A program made the translations under genes and the position numbers. The notes beneath the pieces were generated by a model that worked only from the letters and a program-made list of their open reading frames with translations, was not told the origin of the DNA and did no database searches. From Caulobacter endophyticus (GTDB lineage: Bacteria > Pseudomonadota > Alphaproteobacteria > Caulobacterales > Caulobacteraceae), in contig NZ_QDKQ01000069.1 in NCBI RefSeq assembly GCF_003116815.1, forward strand, positions 62,001-126,000: 64,000 bases of DNA, given 5' to 3'. Of this stretch, positions 24,646-34,210 are shown in pieces (position 1 is the stretch's first letter; each line of letters opens with the position of its first letter).

Positions 24646-26823
24646 CTAGCGCGCCGCCGTCAACAGCGCGCGGACTCCAGGACTGATCTTGATGATCAGG
24701 TCGGCCGGCGGCTGCTTGCCCAGGAAGCTGAACAGCGGCCGGGCCGACGCCGCTTCGAAAGCCGTTACCCGCGTCAGCACCGCCTCGGCCGCCGCCAGGT
24801 CTTCCTGCGACAGCGGCTTGCCGGTCTCGGCGGCATCCATGGCTTGCAGGCCCGCCGTGGCCAGGGCGGCGATGTCGGTCGAGATCGGCAGGGCGGCTTC
24901 CAGCGCCGGGCGACCTTTGGCGACCGCTTGGAAGCGGGCGTGGTTGGCGCGCCATGTCTGAAGGTCGGCGCGCAGGGCGGCGGCCTCGCCGCGATCGCCG
25001 GCGGCGTAGGCCCTGGCGCGGGCCTCGAAGCGCCGTGCGACGAGGCTGTCTACCGGCGCGGCGTCGGCCAGGCCGTTGAGCTCCTGCACGATCTTCTGGC
25101 CGCGAAGGGCCGCCAGGATGCGATGGTTGTGCGCCATGTTTCGCGTCGGGCCAACGAGGTCGAGCAGGGTCATGACCGCCTCGGTGTCGCCGGGCGCCAG
25201 GCGCGCGGCCATCCGGGCCTGGACGGCGCCGTCCTGCAGGCCTTGCAGCCGCAACTGGTCCTGCACCATCGGAAGGCGGCGGTAGAGGTCGGCGGTGTCG
25301 CGTATCTCGCGCGGCGACCAGAAGCGTTCGGCCATGGCGGCGGCGCGCGGCCACAGCGCCTTGTCGATCATCTCGTCGCTGAGGGTCTCGCCCCAGAGCG
25401 CGGCTTCACCGCCAAGGACGAGGGCTTCCTCGTCCGGCGTCAGCGGAGGGAGGGGCTTGGCGACCAGGGCGTCGGTCAGCACGGCCGCCATCAGCGGGCT
25501 AAGCTTGCGGCCCATCTCGGCCTCGGCCGGAGTCAGGCCCGCCGCGCCGGTGTCCAGCGGATCGTACTGGTAGTGGAAGGCGGCCGGCTCCAGCAGGTCG
25601 AGATAGTAGCCGGCCGAGACGATGGTCCGGTGGCCGGCCTTGACCGCGTGTGCCGTGGCGTTCGAGGTCTGCCAGGCCTGCACGACCACGTCCTTGGGCA
25701 CGGTCCCGGTGACGGCGACTTCCTCCCAGCCGATCATCGTCTTGCCGTGCTTGCGCATGATCGCCGCCACCCGCTGGTGGAAGCGCGCCTCCAGCGCCTG
25801 CTTCGACGCCAGGCCCTGGGCCTTCATGAAGGCCTGCACGTGGGGGTGGTCGAGCCACACCGCGTCGCTGACCTCGTCGCCGCCGACATGAAAATAGGCG
25901 TCCGGGAAAAGGGCGGCCATTTCGCCCAGCAGGCGGTCGAGGAAGCGATAGGTCTCCTCCCGCGTGGGATCCAGGGCGCGGTCCAGGGCGGCGAAAGCGT
26001 TGGCCGGCTTGGGCTGGGCGAGGGTGAACTCCGGATAGGTCTGGGCGATGGCCCCGCCATGCCCTGGCACGTCGAACTCGGGCACGATCCGCACGCCTCG
26101 CTCGGCGGCGTAGGTGACCAGCTCGCGCACCTGGTCCTGAGTGTAGAACTGCCCGTCTCCCGCCGTCTGCAGCTTGGGATAGCGCCGGCTTTCGACACGG
26201 AAGCCCTCGTTGTCGGACAGATGCAGGTGCAGGACGTTGAGCTTGACCCGCTCCATTGCGTCGATCTGCCGCTTGATCGTGTCGAGCGTGACGAAATGGC
26301 GGACGGTGTCGATCATCAGGCCGCGCCAGGCGAAGCGTGGCGCATCGTCGATGGTGGCGTAGGCAAGGGTCGCGCCGGGAGGCTTGGTCTCGACCAGCTG
26401 GCGCAGGGTCGCCAGGCCCCGCAGCACGCCCAGCGCACCACCGGCTTCCAGCCTCACGCCGTCGGCGGCGACGGTCAGGCGATAGGCCTCTTCGGCGCGC
26501 GGATCGCCGCCCCTTGGCGAGCGCCGGCAGGACACGGCCAGGGACGGACCCTGGCGCCCAGTCAAGGCCATGCCGGTCAGGCTCAGAACGTCGTCCTGCA
26601 GGCGGCGGGCGGCAGCGGGCAGGCGAGGATCGCCGCAATCCTTCCAGGAGACGGCGAAGGCCCCGTCGATGGGCAGCACGCCTTGGCTCCAGTTCGTCTG
26701 ACGCGGCTGCGGCATCAAGGTGGGCGCGGCGATCGCGGGCAGGGCGCTCAGCGCCAGCAGGCCCACCAGCGGCAGGGTCCTCCGCCTAGGCGACACAGTG
26801 CGGAAAGGAGGGAACGGGCGCAT
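24646..26823 (-). CDS. Family 20 beta-N-acetylhexosaminidase, exported
   Basis: A 725-residue GH20 enzyme removing terminal GlcNAc or GalNAc. The start at ATG 26823 follows GGAAA and gives a signal peptide ending AIAA; an in-frame ATG at 26859 would lie inside the shared regulatory element. The N-terminal GH20b-like domain precedes the TIM barrel, with LMIDTVRHF, LHLHLSDNEGFR, PEFDVPGHG and the catalytic Asp-Glu pair in HVGGDEVSDAVW (about residue 316). The C-terminal part is helical. It leads an operon with tetR 1. Confidence 0.9.
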   Translation of the reverse strand: MRPFPPFRTVSPRRRTLPLVGLLALSALPAIAAPTLMPQPRQTNWSQGVLPIDGAFAVSWKDCGDPRLPAAARRLQDDVLSLTGMALTGRQGPSLAVSCRRSPRGGDPRAEEAYRLTVAADGVRLEAGGALGVLRGLATLRQLVETKPPGATLAYATIDDAPRFAWRGLMIDTVRHFVTLDTIKRQIDAMERVKLNVLHLHLSDNEGFRVESRRYPKLQTAGDGQFYTQDQVRELVTYAAERGVRIVPEFDVPGHGGAIAQTYPEFTLAQPKPANAFAALDRALDPTREETYRFLDRLLGEMAALFPDAYFHVGGDEVSDAVWLDHPHVQAFMKAQGLASKQALEARFHQRVAAIMRKHGKTMIGWEEVAVTGTVPKDVVVQAWQTSNATAHAVKAGHRTIVSAGYYLDLLEPAAFHYQYDPLDTGAAGLTPAEAEMGRKLSPLMAAVLTDALVAKPLPPLTPDEEALVLGGEAALWGETLSDEMIDKALWPRAAAMAERFWSPREIRDTADLYRRLPMVQDQLRLQGLQDGAVQARMAARLAPGDTEAVMTLLDLVGPTRNMAHNHRILAALRGQKIVQELNGLADAAPVDSLVARRFEARARAYAAGDRGEAAALRADLQTWRANHARFQAVAKGRPALEAALPISTDIAALATAGLQAMDAAETGKPLSQEDLAAAEAVLTRVTAFEAASARPLFSFLGKQPPADLIIKISPGVRALLTAAR

Positions 26824-26838
26824 GCAGGCGTTTCCATT

Positions 26839-26863
26839 TACAAGCGGTCTTGACTGCATGTTA
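26839..26863. promoter_or_regulatory. Second copy of the 25-bp element, between GH20 and the small-protein/TBDR operon
   Basis: TACAAGC at 26839 and TTGACTGCAT at 26850 repeat the element at 18804-18828 with four differences. It sits in the divergent gap, 16 bases before the GH20 start on one side and 67 bases before the small secreted protein on the other, so one regulator could control both. Confidence 0.55.
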
Positions 26864-26929
26864 GTTGTGGTCCAATCGTTTCGGCAACAAACAAAAGGTC
26901 CTCAGCGACCATTCCGCGGGAGAAACAGC

Positions 26930-27244
26930 ATGCGCATCGCGACGGCCCTGGCCGTGACCCTTCTGGCGGCCGCGCCCGCCCTGGCCCAGACCACGGCGCC
27001 GCCCGCCGCCCAGACCGCTGTCCCGGCCTATTCGGCCGACACGCCCCTGGCCGAAGTGGTCGCCGATCCCGCCGCCAAGGCAGTGCTCGACAAGACCCTG
27101 CCCAACCTCGCCAAGCACCCGGCCTTCGAGCAGTTCAAGGCGATGAGCCTGCGCCAGCTGCGGCCCTACGCCTCCGGCGCGATCAGCGAAGAGGCCGTCG
27201 GCAAGGTCGACGCCGAGCTGAAGGCCCTGACGGCCAAGCCGTAG
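26930..27244 (+). CDS. Small secreted protein of glycoside loci
   Basis: A 104-residue protein with a signal peptide ending ALAQ and a helical remainder, including SADTPLAEVVADP and DKTLPNLAKHPAFEQFKAMS. Similar short domains are, to my knowledge, found next to or fused to type-B carboxylesterases and glycoside hydrolases in alphaproteobacteria. No catalytic motif is visible. It precedes the receptor gene by 117 bases, with a hairpin in between, and follows the shared 25-bp element. Function unknown; a periplasmic accessory is plausible. Confidence 0.7.
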   Translation: MRIATALAVTLLAAAPALAQTTAPPAAQTAVPAYSADTPLAEVVADPAAKAVLDKTLPNLAKHPAFEQFKAMSLRQLRPYASGAISEEAVGKVDAELKALTAKP

Positions 27245-27250
27245 CGGCGC

Positions 27251-27270
27251 GGTCCCGGTCGGTCGGGACC
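27251..27270 (+). other. Hairpin between the small-protein and receptor genes
   Basis: GGTCCCG (27251-27257) pairs with CGGGACC (27264-27270) just after the stop. No T-run follows, so it more likely stabilises or attenuates the message than terminates it. Confidence 0.35.
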
Positions 27271-27361
27271 CTCCAGACAATCAGAACAGCGCAACCGACG
27301 TCTGCCGGCGTCGGCGCGATGAAGCACGTACTCGAAGAACACGAACGGGGGAGAAGAACCA

Positions 27362-29647
27362 ATGCGACTTACCTACCGCGCCGCCCTGCTGGGCTCGGCC
27401 ATGATGAGCCTCTTTGGCGCTGCCGGCGCCCATGCCCAAGAGGCGCAGCCGGCATCGGCGGTCACCAGCCTCGATGCGATCATCGTCACCGCCACCAAGC
27501 GCGCCCAGCGCCTGCAGGACGTGCCGGTGGCCGTGACGGCGGTCTCGGGCCAGACGCTGGAGAAGTCGAACTTCCGCGAGGCCTCCGACATCCAGTACCT
27601 GGCGCCGAACGTCACCTTCTCGTCGACCAATCCGGTGTCTAACGGCGGCGGCTACCAGATCCGCGGCGTCGGCACCCAGACCTATGACAGCGGCGTAGAG
27701 CAGACGGTGGGCCTGGTGGTCGACGGCGTGATCATCGGCCTGCCGCGCGATCCCGGCGCGGCCGGCTTCGCCGACGTGGAGCGCGTGGAGGTGCTGCGCG
27801 GCCCGCAGGGCACGCTGTTCGGCAAGAACGCCTCGGCCGGCGTCATCCAGATCGTCACCAAGAACCCGCGCCTGGAGCAGACCTCCGGCGAGCTGAACCT
27901 GTCCTACGGCGAGCGCGACGAGAGCATCGCGCGCGGCGTCGCCAACCTCCCTCTGGGGGCGAGGGCCGCCATCCGCCTGTCGGGCTTCTACAGCAGCCAG
28001 GACGGCGCCATCCCCTACGCCGTGCGCAAGGACGGCGCGGTCGGCGACCGTGAGGCCAAGGGGCTGCGCGCCAAGGTGCTGATCCAGCCGACCGACGCCC
28101 TGACCGTCACCGTGGCAGCCGACTATCAGGAGGCCTTCGCCCGCGATGCCCCGATCATCGAGAGCCTGGGGATCAACCCGCGCTACAACAACCTGTTCGC
28201 CGGTTTCGCCCAGAAGCCGGGTAAGGATGCCTACATCAGCTTCCAGGACGGCGACTGGAAGGCTGACACCGCCGTGCGCGGGATCTCGGGTCAGGCCGAC
28301 TGGAAGCTCGGCGACTTCACCCTGACCTCGATCACGGCCTATCGCGCCTCGGAGATGACCCAGCTTACCGACATCGACCACGCCCCGATCGACATCTTCA
28401 ACTACAGCGACGGCGGGCTCGATAGCGACCAGTTCACCCAGGAATTCCGGATCACCTCGCCGTCGGGCGGCAAGCTCGAATACGTCGCGGGCCTCTATTA
28501 CCTGAAGACCGAGGTGAAGGCCTGGACCACCCAGAAGGGCGACTTCCTGAAGTTCTCGACCGGCAATGCGGCCATGCCGCCGGCGGTGCTCTACGGCGAG
28601 CGCCTGCAGAGCAGCCGCACCGAGAGCTATGCCGCCTATGGCCAGGCGACCTACGCCCTGACCGACGTCTTCAAGCTGATCGGCGGGCTTCGCTACACCA
28701 ACGACGAGGTGTATGGCGACCTCACGGTCAAGGCGGTGCCCGGCTACTTCAGCTATGGAACGCTGCTGCCCTACAAGGGGACCGTCTCGGCCGACAACGT
28801 CTCGGGCCGCTTTGGCGTGCAGTTCCAGCCCAGCCGCGACCTGATGGCCTATGCGACCTACGCCACCGGCTACAAGGGTCCGGCCATCGACTCCCTGAAC
28901 GGCCAGATCAAGCGCGTCAGTCCCGAGACGGTCGAAAGCTGGGAAGCTGGCGTGAAGTCGACCCTGTGGGAGGGCCGGATGACTCTCAACGCCTCGATCT
29001 ATCGTTCCGACTTCAGCGACTTCCAGGCCCAGGCGCTGGACCTGACCTCGGCCACGCCGCGCCTTGGCCTGACCAACGCCGGCCTGATGCGGGCGCAGGG
29101 CGTCGAGGTCGAGACCTCGATCCGCCTGGCGCGGGGTCTGACCGTCGGTGGCAGCGTCAGCTACAGCGACGCCCAGTTCAAGGACTATACGGGCGCCTGC
29201 TACACCGGCCAGCCGATCTCGCCGACGACGGGGCAGGGCTGCTATCTGCTGCCGGGATCGGCTGGGACCTATGTGGCCAACTATGCTGGCGCGCGCCTGA
29301 CCAATGCGCCCAAGTGGAGCTACAACGCCAACCTTGCCTACGAGCGGCCGGTGGGCGCGGACCTCAAGCTCGACGCTAGCGCCAACTGGTCGTGGCGCGA
29401 CGACAGCTACGCCATCACCGCCGACCCGAAGGCGATGGTGAAGGCCTATGGCATGCTCAACGCCAACATCGGCGTCGGTCGCGACAACGGCGCCTGGCGG
29501 CTGGGGCTCTACGCCCGAAACCTTCTGGATAAGCGCTTCTACGCGCCTTACCCCTCGCTGACCCTGATCAACGCCGGCGGCTACGAGAAGATCGTCAGCC
29601 CCGACGCCTTCCGCACGGTCGGCGCCAAGCTGAGCCTGAGCTTCTAG
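27362..29647 (+). CDS. TonB-dependent receptor of the glycoside locus
   Basis: A 761-residue receptor with a signal peptide ending AHAQ, a TonB-box-like LDAIIVTATKRAQ, a plug (QIRGVGTQ, ERVEVLRGPQGTLFGKNASAG) and a barrel ending in aromatic LSLSF. No STN domain, so it transports without FecIR signalling. The length and plug resemble the group that takes up small glycosides or aromatic compounds. GGGGGAG precedes the ATG. It is the transporter for the surrounding hydrolases by position. Confidence 0.9.
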   Translation: MRLTYRAALLGSAMMSLFGAAGAHAQEAQPASAVTSLDAIIVTATKRAQRLQDVPVAVTAVSGQTLEKSNFREASDIQYLAPNVTFSSTNPVSNGGGYQIRGVGTQTYDSGVEQTVGLVVDGVIIGLPRDPGAAGFADVERVEVLRGPQGTLFGKNASAGVIQIVTKNPRLEQTSGELNLSYGERDESIARGVANLPLGARAAIRLSGFYSSQDGAIPYAVRKDGAVGDREAKGLRAKVLIQPTDALTVTVAADYQEAFARDAPIIESLGINPRYNNLFAGFAQKPGKDAYISFQDGDWKADTAVRGISGQADWKLGDFTLTSITAYRASEMTQLTDIDHAPIDIFNYSDGGLDSDQFTQEFRITSPSGGKLEYVAGLYYLKTEVKAWTTQKGDFLKFSTGNAAMPPAVLYGERLQSSRTESYAAYGQATYALTDVFKLIGGLRYTNDEVYGDLTVKAVPGYFSYGTLLPYKGTVSADNVSGRFGVQFQPSRDLMAYATYATGYKGPAIDSLNGQIKRVSPETVESWEAGVKSTLWEGRMTLNASIYRSDFSDFQAQALDLTSATPRLGLTNAGLMRAQGVEVETSIRLARGLTVGGSVSYSDAQFKDYTGACYTGQPISPTTGQGCYLLPGSAGTYVANYAGARLTNAPKWSYNANLAYERPVGADLKLDASANWSWRDDSYAITADPKAMVKAYGMLNANIGVGRDNGAWRLGLYARNLLDKRFYAPYPSLTLINAGGYEKIVSPDAFRTVGAKLSLSF

Positions 29648-29657
29648 GGCTCGCTGC

Positions 29658-29701
29658 GAGCGGGCGGATCTGTCTCCCTTTGGTCCGCCCGCTCGTCTTT
29701 T
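29658..29701 (+). terminator. Rho-independent terminator after the receptor
   Basis: GAGCGGGCGGA (29658-29668) pairs perfectly over 11 bp with TCCGCCCGCTC (29684-29694), followed by GTCTTTT. It lies ten bases past the receptor stop. Confidence 0.9.
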
Positions 29702-29790
29702 GCAGTCGCCAGGTCGCAGGAGGCCAAGGCGCGCTGACGCGAAGGGAAAGGGGGCTGGACCGAACGGGCGGTTGCGCGGATGTTCGCGGG

Positions 29791-30414
29791 ATGACTCAGA
29801 GTGTCGAGATCCGTCCCCGGCGGCGCACCCAGGCCGAACGCAGCGCCGAGACCCGCCGCATCCTGCTGGAAACCGCCATCGCCTGCCTGCACGCGCGCGG
29901 CTACGCGGCGACCACCACCTTGCTGGTGGCCCAGGAGGCGGGGCTGAGCCGGGGCGCGATGCTGCATCAGTTTCCCACCAGGGTGGACCTGATGACCTTC
30001 GTGGTGCGCTCGGTGTTCGACGACGAGGTGGCGATCTACGATGCGCGGCTGTCGGCCATCGCCGATCCAAAGGAGCGTCTCTACGCCTTTCCGGAGATCG
30101 TCTGGGAGGTTTTGAGCCGTCCGTCAGGCGTGGCGGTTCTGGAGATCCTGCAGGGCTCGCGCAGCGACCCCGACCTCGCCGCGCGCCTGGCGCCGCTGCA
30201 GGCCGAGATCGAGCAGAACGCGCTCGATCTCCTGGGCCGCTGGTTCGGGGACGCCGGTCCGGGGTCCAAGACGGCCATGCGCCTGGTGGTCTGGGCCGCT
30301 CGCGGCCTGTCGATCGCCCGGGTCCTCGCACCCGATCCCGAGGAGATCGACAGGTCGGTCGTGCTGCTGCGCAGGTTGTTCGAGGCGTATGCGGAGCGGC
30401 CGCGTTCGGCCTAG
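29791..30414 (+). CDS. TetR-family regulator (paralogue 2)
   Basis: A 207-residue regulator. The HTH runs from RRTQAERSAETRRILLETA to LSRGAMLHQFPTRVDLM; the core matches tetR 1 at GRPS-like and ILQGSRSD blocks, including VLSRPSGVAVLEILQGSRSD. It lacks the long C-terminal tail of its paralogue. The ATG at 29791 has no strong Shine-Dalgarno. It follows the receptor terminator and so has its own promoter. The stop abuts the stop of the convergent small membrane gene. Confidence 0.85.
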   Translation: MTQSVEIRPRRRTQAERSAETRRILLETAIACLHARGYAATTTLLVAQEAGLSRGAMLHQFPTRVDLMTFVVRSVFDDEVAIYDARLSAIADPKERLYAFPEIVWEVLSRPSGVAVLEILQGSRSDPDLAARLAPLQAEIEQNALDLLGRWFGDAGPGSKTAMRLVVWAARGLSIARVLAPDPEEIDRSVVLLRRLFEAYAERPRSA

Positions 30415-30708
30415 TTACCGCGCCCAGTAGACGGGAAGCGATTGCCAGACGATCGCGACGGCGGCGACCGCCGAACCGAAGGCCGACAGCCGCCGTACGA
30501 ACACGCCCTGGCGAGTGGTCCGCCAGGAGCGCAGGGCCAATGCCGAGGCCGCCAGCACGCAGGCGATCGTCAGCGCCACGAACACCATCATCAGCGGCTG
30601 GCGGTGCTGCGGATCGGCGATCTCGGCGATACTGGCGATCACGTAGGCGGCCAGGAAGTGCCCCGCCCAGACGGCCAGTCCGCCCAGCAGCGACAGCCAG
30701 GTCTTCAT
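30415..30708 (-). CDS. Small membrane protein at the end of the oxidase operon
   Basis: A 97-residue protein with three predicted membrane helices (WLSLLGGLAVWAGHFLAAYV, MMVFVALTIACVLAASALAL, AFGSAVAAVAIVWQSLPV). The ATG at 30708 overlaps the oxidase I-III stop as ATGA, so it is translated with the oxidase. I do not recognise the family. A subunit-IV-like or assembly role is a guess from position. Confidence 0.7.
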   Translation of the reverse strand: MKTWLSLLGGLAVWAGHFLAAYVIASIAEIADPQHRQPLMMVFVALTIACVLAASALALRSWRTTRQGVFVRRLSAFGSAVAAVAIVWQSLPVYWAR

Positions 30709-33248
30709 GACAGGCCGCCGGGGAACAGTCGCGTCACGCAAAGACCCACCAGCGCTTGGGCCGCGGTGTAGCCCAGGAACAGGCCGACCAGCTCGATGGT
30801 CGCTGGGCGATCGGGTCCGACATAGCCGTACAGCCGGCGCAGCAGCACATACAGGCCCATGATCGCCGCCACGGCGACGAAGAAGCCCTGCCAGGACAGG
30901 ATAGCGTACACGATGGCGCCCTGGGCGCTGGCGTGAGGCTCAAGGCCGCCGCCTCTCCAGGCCGACAGGTCGACGCCGAAGGCCAGGACCAGCAGTCCAG
31001 CGGCGGCCAGCACCATGGCGGTGGCCAGCCAGGGCCGGTTCAGGGCTCGTCTCGCCAGCCAGGCCAGGACCGCCGCCACGGAGGCCGAAACCGCGGCGAT
31101 CACGAGCGAGGAGACCTCCGGCGGCGGTCGCCAGGCTTCGGGATTGCGGCTCCAGAGGAAGACGTAGGAGAAAACCGACATGGCCAACACCATGCCGCCG
31201 ACGACCAGGGTCACCACCATGGCCCACCAGCCGGTGCTGGACGGACCGCTGGCATAGGTCTTCAGTTCGATCCCGGCCCCGACGTCGACTTGCTTTTGCG
31301 GCAGCGGATGGTCGAGGAACCAGCACCAGCGCAGCACGCAGGCGATGCCCAGCACGCCGCTCAGCACCGAGGCTGCGTAGGCTTGAACGGTCAGCAGCAG
31401 GAAGAAGCCCGCCGTGAACACCGCCGCCCAGACATGCCAGCCCGATGGTACGGGCATGCGCAGCAGGTGCTGCGGCTCGGCGTTGACGGGGCTGGTCACC
31501 AGGGTCTCGCGTCCGCCGGTCGGCGCGCCGGGGAGGAAGTAGCGGCCGGCCGCGACGTCCCGGGCCAGGTTCTTCTGATCCCACAGCGGATAGAGCGACC
31601 TGACCACCGGGATGCTGCGCGTGGAATAGAGCCCGGCCGGCAGCCACTCCAGCCCCCCGCCGCCGTAGACGTTGCCCGCTTCGCTTGTCCCGAACGGCCG
31701 GAAGTTGCGGATCATGTCGATCACCCAGATCAGCACCCCAGCGGCGAAGACGAAGGCGCCGAGCGTCGAGATCAGGTTGGGCCACTCCCAGTCGCGGCCG
31801 GCGGCATAGGTGTAGACGCGCCTTGGCATGCCCATAAGGCCGGTCAGGTGCATGGGAAGGAAGGCCAGGTGCATGCCGGCGAACATCAGCCAGAAGGTCC
31901 AGCGCCCCAGGCGCTCGCTGAGCGGCCGGGCCGAGACCATCGGCGTCCAGTAATAGATCGCCGCGAACAGCGGAAACACCATGCCGCCGATCAGCACGTA
32001 GTGTAGGTGGGCGACGATGAAATAGGTGTCGTGGGCCTGCCAGTCGAACGGAACCATGGCCGCCATCACCCCGGTCAGGCCGCCCATGACGAAGATCAGC
32101 AGCGAGCCCAGCACGAAAAGGCCAGGGGCGTTGAACTTCATCCGGCCCGAGGCGACCGTGGCGATCCAGGAAAACACCTGCACGCCGGCCGGCAGGCTGA
32201 CGGCCATCGAGGCGGCCGAGAACATGCCAATCGAGACGCCCGGGAGTCCGGTGGTGAACATGTGGTGGGCCCAGACGCCGAAGCTGATGAAGCCCGTGGC
32301 CAGGAAGGCCAGCACCACCATCCAGTGCCCGACCAGCGGGGTGCGGGCCACGGCCGGCACGATGGTCGACATCGCCCCGGCCGCAGGCAGGAAGATGATA
32401 TAGACCTCGGGGTGGCCGAAGAACCAGAACAGGTGCTGCCACAGCATCGGGTCGCCGCCGCGCGCCGCGTCGAAGAACGGCCAGCCCAGCGCGCGCTCCA
32501 GCTCCAGCAGTGTGGTGGCCAGGATGACCGACGGGAAGGCGATGATGATCATGCCGGCGAACACCAGCATGGCCCAGGCGAACACCGGCAGCTTGTCGAG
32601 GGTCATGCCCGGTGCGCGGGTCTTCAAGACGCCGACGATGATCTCGATCGCTCCGGCGATCGCCGAGATCTCGATGAAGCCGATGCCCAGCAGCCAGAAG
32701 TCGGCGTTGATCCCCGGCGAATAGGTCATCGAGGTCAGCGGCGGATACATGAACCAGCCCCCGTTGGGCGCCAGGCCGAAGAACAGCGAGCAGAAGAACG
32801 CCAGGCCGCCGATCAGGTAGGCCCAGAACGCGTAGGCCGACAGGCGCGGAAAGGGCAGGTCACGCGCGCCCAGCATCTGTGGCAGCAGCAGCACGCCCAG
32901 GGCCTCGACCGCCGGCACGGCGAACAGGAACATCATCACCGTGCCGTGCATGGTGAAGATCTGGTTGTAGGTCTCCTGGGCCAGCACGCCCTGCATCGGC
33001 AGGGCCAGTTGGGTGCGCATCAACAGGGCCAGCACGCCGGCCAGCACGAAGAACAGCATGGCCGCGCCCACATAGTAGACGCCGACATAGTTGTTGTTGA
33101 TTACCGTGATCCATTGCCAGCCCTTGGGCGCGCACCAGATCGCCTCCAGCCTTTCCAACTCGCCCTTGGGGCGGCGGCCCCTGGTCGGGAAGCGCTCGTA
33201 GAGGGCGGTGTCGAAGCCGGTCTCGGACGCCGGAGGAGGGCCGTTCAC
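30705..33248 (-). CDS. Cytochrome c oxidase subunit I-III fusion
   Basis: An 847-residue fusion of the haem-copper catalytic subunit with subunit III, reducing O2 to water and pumping protons across the inner membrane. In the first 560 residues are the haem and CuB ligands: FTMHGTVMMF, FGHPEVYI (with the cross-linking Tyr), HHMFTTGLPG and HDTYFIVAHLHYV. The Glu in GHPEVY marks a type A1 enzyme. The remainder has the seven-helix pattern of subunit III. The start is GTG 33248, overlapping the subunit II stop. Fused I-III subunits occur in caa3-type oxidases. Confidence 0.93.
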   Translation of the reverse strand: MNGPPPASETGFDTALYERFPTRGRRPKGELERLEAIWCAPKGWQWITVINNNYVGVYYVGAAMLFFVLAGVLALLMRTQLALPMQGVLAQETYNQIFTMHGTVMMFLFAVPAVEALGVLLLPQMLGARDLPFPRLSAYAFWAYLIGGLAFFCSLFFGLAPNGGWFMYPPLTSMTYSPGINADFWLLGIGFIEISAIAGAIEIIVGVLKTRAPGMTLDKLPVFAWAMLVFAGMIIIAFPSVILATTLLELERALGWPFFDAARGGDPMLWQHLFWFFGHPEVYIIFLPAAGAMSTIVPAVARTPLVGHWMVVLAFLATGFISFGVWAHHMFTTGLPGVSIGMFSAASMAVSLPAGVQVFSWIATVASGRMKFNAPGLFVLGSLLIFVMGGLTGVMAAMVPFDWQAHDTYFIVAHLHYVLIGGMVFPLFAAIYYWTPMVSARPLSERLGRWTFWLMFAGMHLAFLPMHLTGLMGMPRRVYTYAAGRDWEWPNLISTLGAFVFAAGVLIWVIDMIRNFRPFGTSEAGNVYGGGGLEWLPAGLYSTRSIPVVRSLYPLWDQKNLARDVAAGRYFLPGAPTGGRETLVTSPVNAEPQHLLRMPVPSGWHVWAAVFTAGFFLLLTVQAYAASVLSGVLGIACVLRWCWFLDHPLPQKQVDVGAGIELKTYASGPSSTGWWAMVVTLVVGGMVLAMSVFSYVFLWSRNPEAWRPPPEVSSLVIAAVSASVAAVLAWLARRALNRPWLATAMVLAAAGLLVLAFGVDLSAWRGGGLEPHASAQGAIVYAILSWQGFFVAVAAIMGLYVLLRRLYGYVGPDRPATIELVGLFLGYTAAQALVGLCVTRLFPGGLS

Positions 33249-34210
33249 TTCAGGCTCTCCAGGTAGGCGGAAAGATCGCGCAGTTCCTGGCCCTTAAGCA
33301 CCGGATAGGCCGGCATGCGGTTGCCGGGCTTGATCGCCTGGCTGTCGCCGATCCAGCCGGCCAGGGTTCCCTGGTTGTTGGGCAGCACGCCCGCGCCCAG
33401 GGTGCGGCGCGAGCCGACATGGGTCAGGTCGGGACCGGCCAGGCCGTTGGCGTCGGTTCCCCGGATGGCGTGGCAGGCGCCGCACCCGGCGCGATCGAAC
33501 ACCGCCTTGCCCGCCGTATGGGCCGGGGCCGGGGCGGCCGGCGCCGCCTGCCGCGCCTTCCAGGCCTCGTAGTCGGCCGGCGCATGGGCGACCACCACCA
33601 GGGCCATCAGAGCGTGCGGACCACCGCAGAACTCGGCGCACTGCGCGCCATACTCGCCGGCCTTGTCGGCCTGGATGCGCAGGATGTTGCGGCGGCCGGG
33701 GATCATGTCGAGCTTGCCGTTCAGGCGTGGAATCCACAGGCTGTGGATAACATCGGTGGATTCCAGTTCGAGGGCGACCGGACGGCCGGTCGGAATGTGA
33801 ATCTCGTTGGCGTCCTGGAAGGCTTCGCGACCGCTGGCGTCGAGATAGCCGACCCGCCACCACCACATTTCACCGGTGACCCGGATACGCAGTTCCCCGG
33901 GGCGGGGCGGCTCGCTCAGACGGTTTGTCAGCGACAGGCCCCAGACCAGCAGGGCGCTCAGCACCACGACCGGAAAGGCCAGCCCCGCGATCCAGACCAG
34001 CCGCTCGCCGCCCAGCTTCCGCCGCCAGGCGCGGGGCGCGAAGAGCGCCAGGGCCACGGCGACCACCACGACGAGCAGCACCGCGGCGGTCATGGCCAGC
34101 AGGCCCCAGGTCAGGCTGTTCAGCGGCGCGGCGAACGGCCCCGCCGGGTCCAGCGCCGGCGGCGGCCAGCCCTTCAGGCTTTCGTGGGCGGGCGGCGCGT
34201 CAGTCTGCAT
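33245..34210 (-). CDS. Cytochrome c oxidase subunit II with fused cytochrome c domain
   Basis: A 321-residue subunit II of caa3 type. Two membrane helices (about residues 33-60 and 73-95) lead to the periplasmic CuA domain, with the ligands in STDVIHSLWIP and CAEFCGGPHALM. A C-terminal cytochrome c domain follows with GCGACH and an axial Met in NRMPAYP. Such a fused domain accepts electrons directly from cytochrome c or the bc1 complex. No cleavable signal is obvious. It overlaps both neighbours. Confidence 0.93.
   Translation of the reverse strand: MQTDAPPAHESLKGWPPPALDPAGPFAAPLNSLTWGLLAMTAAVLLVVVVAVALALFAPRAWRRKLGGERLVWIAGLAFPVVVLSALLVWGLSLTNRLSEPPRPGELRIRVTGEMWWWRVGYLDASGREAFQDANEIHIPTGRPVALELESTDVIHSLWIPRLNGKLDMIPGRRNILRIQADKAGEYGAQCAEFCGGPHALMALVVVAHAPADYEAWKARQAAPAAPAPAHTAGKAVFDRAGCGACHAIRGTDANGLAGPDLTHVGSRRTLGAGVLPNNQGTLAGWIGDSQAIKPGNRMPAYPVLKGQELRDLSAYLESLK

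Noticed and set aside
27281..30331. 1016-residue open frame antisense to the receptor and tetR 2
   Set aside because: Composition is that of a shadow frame; the plus strand encodes clear receptor and TetR motifs.
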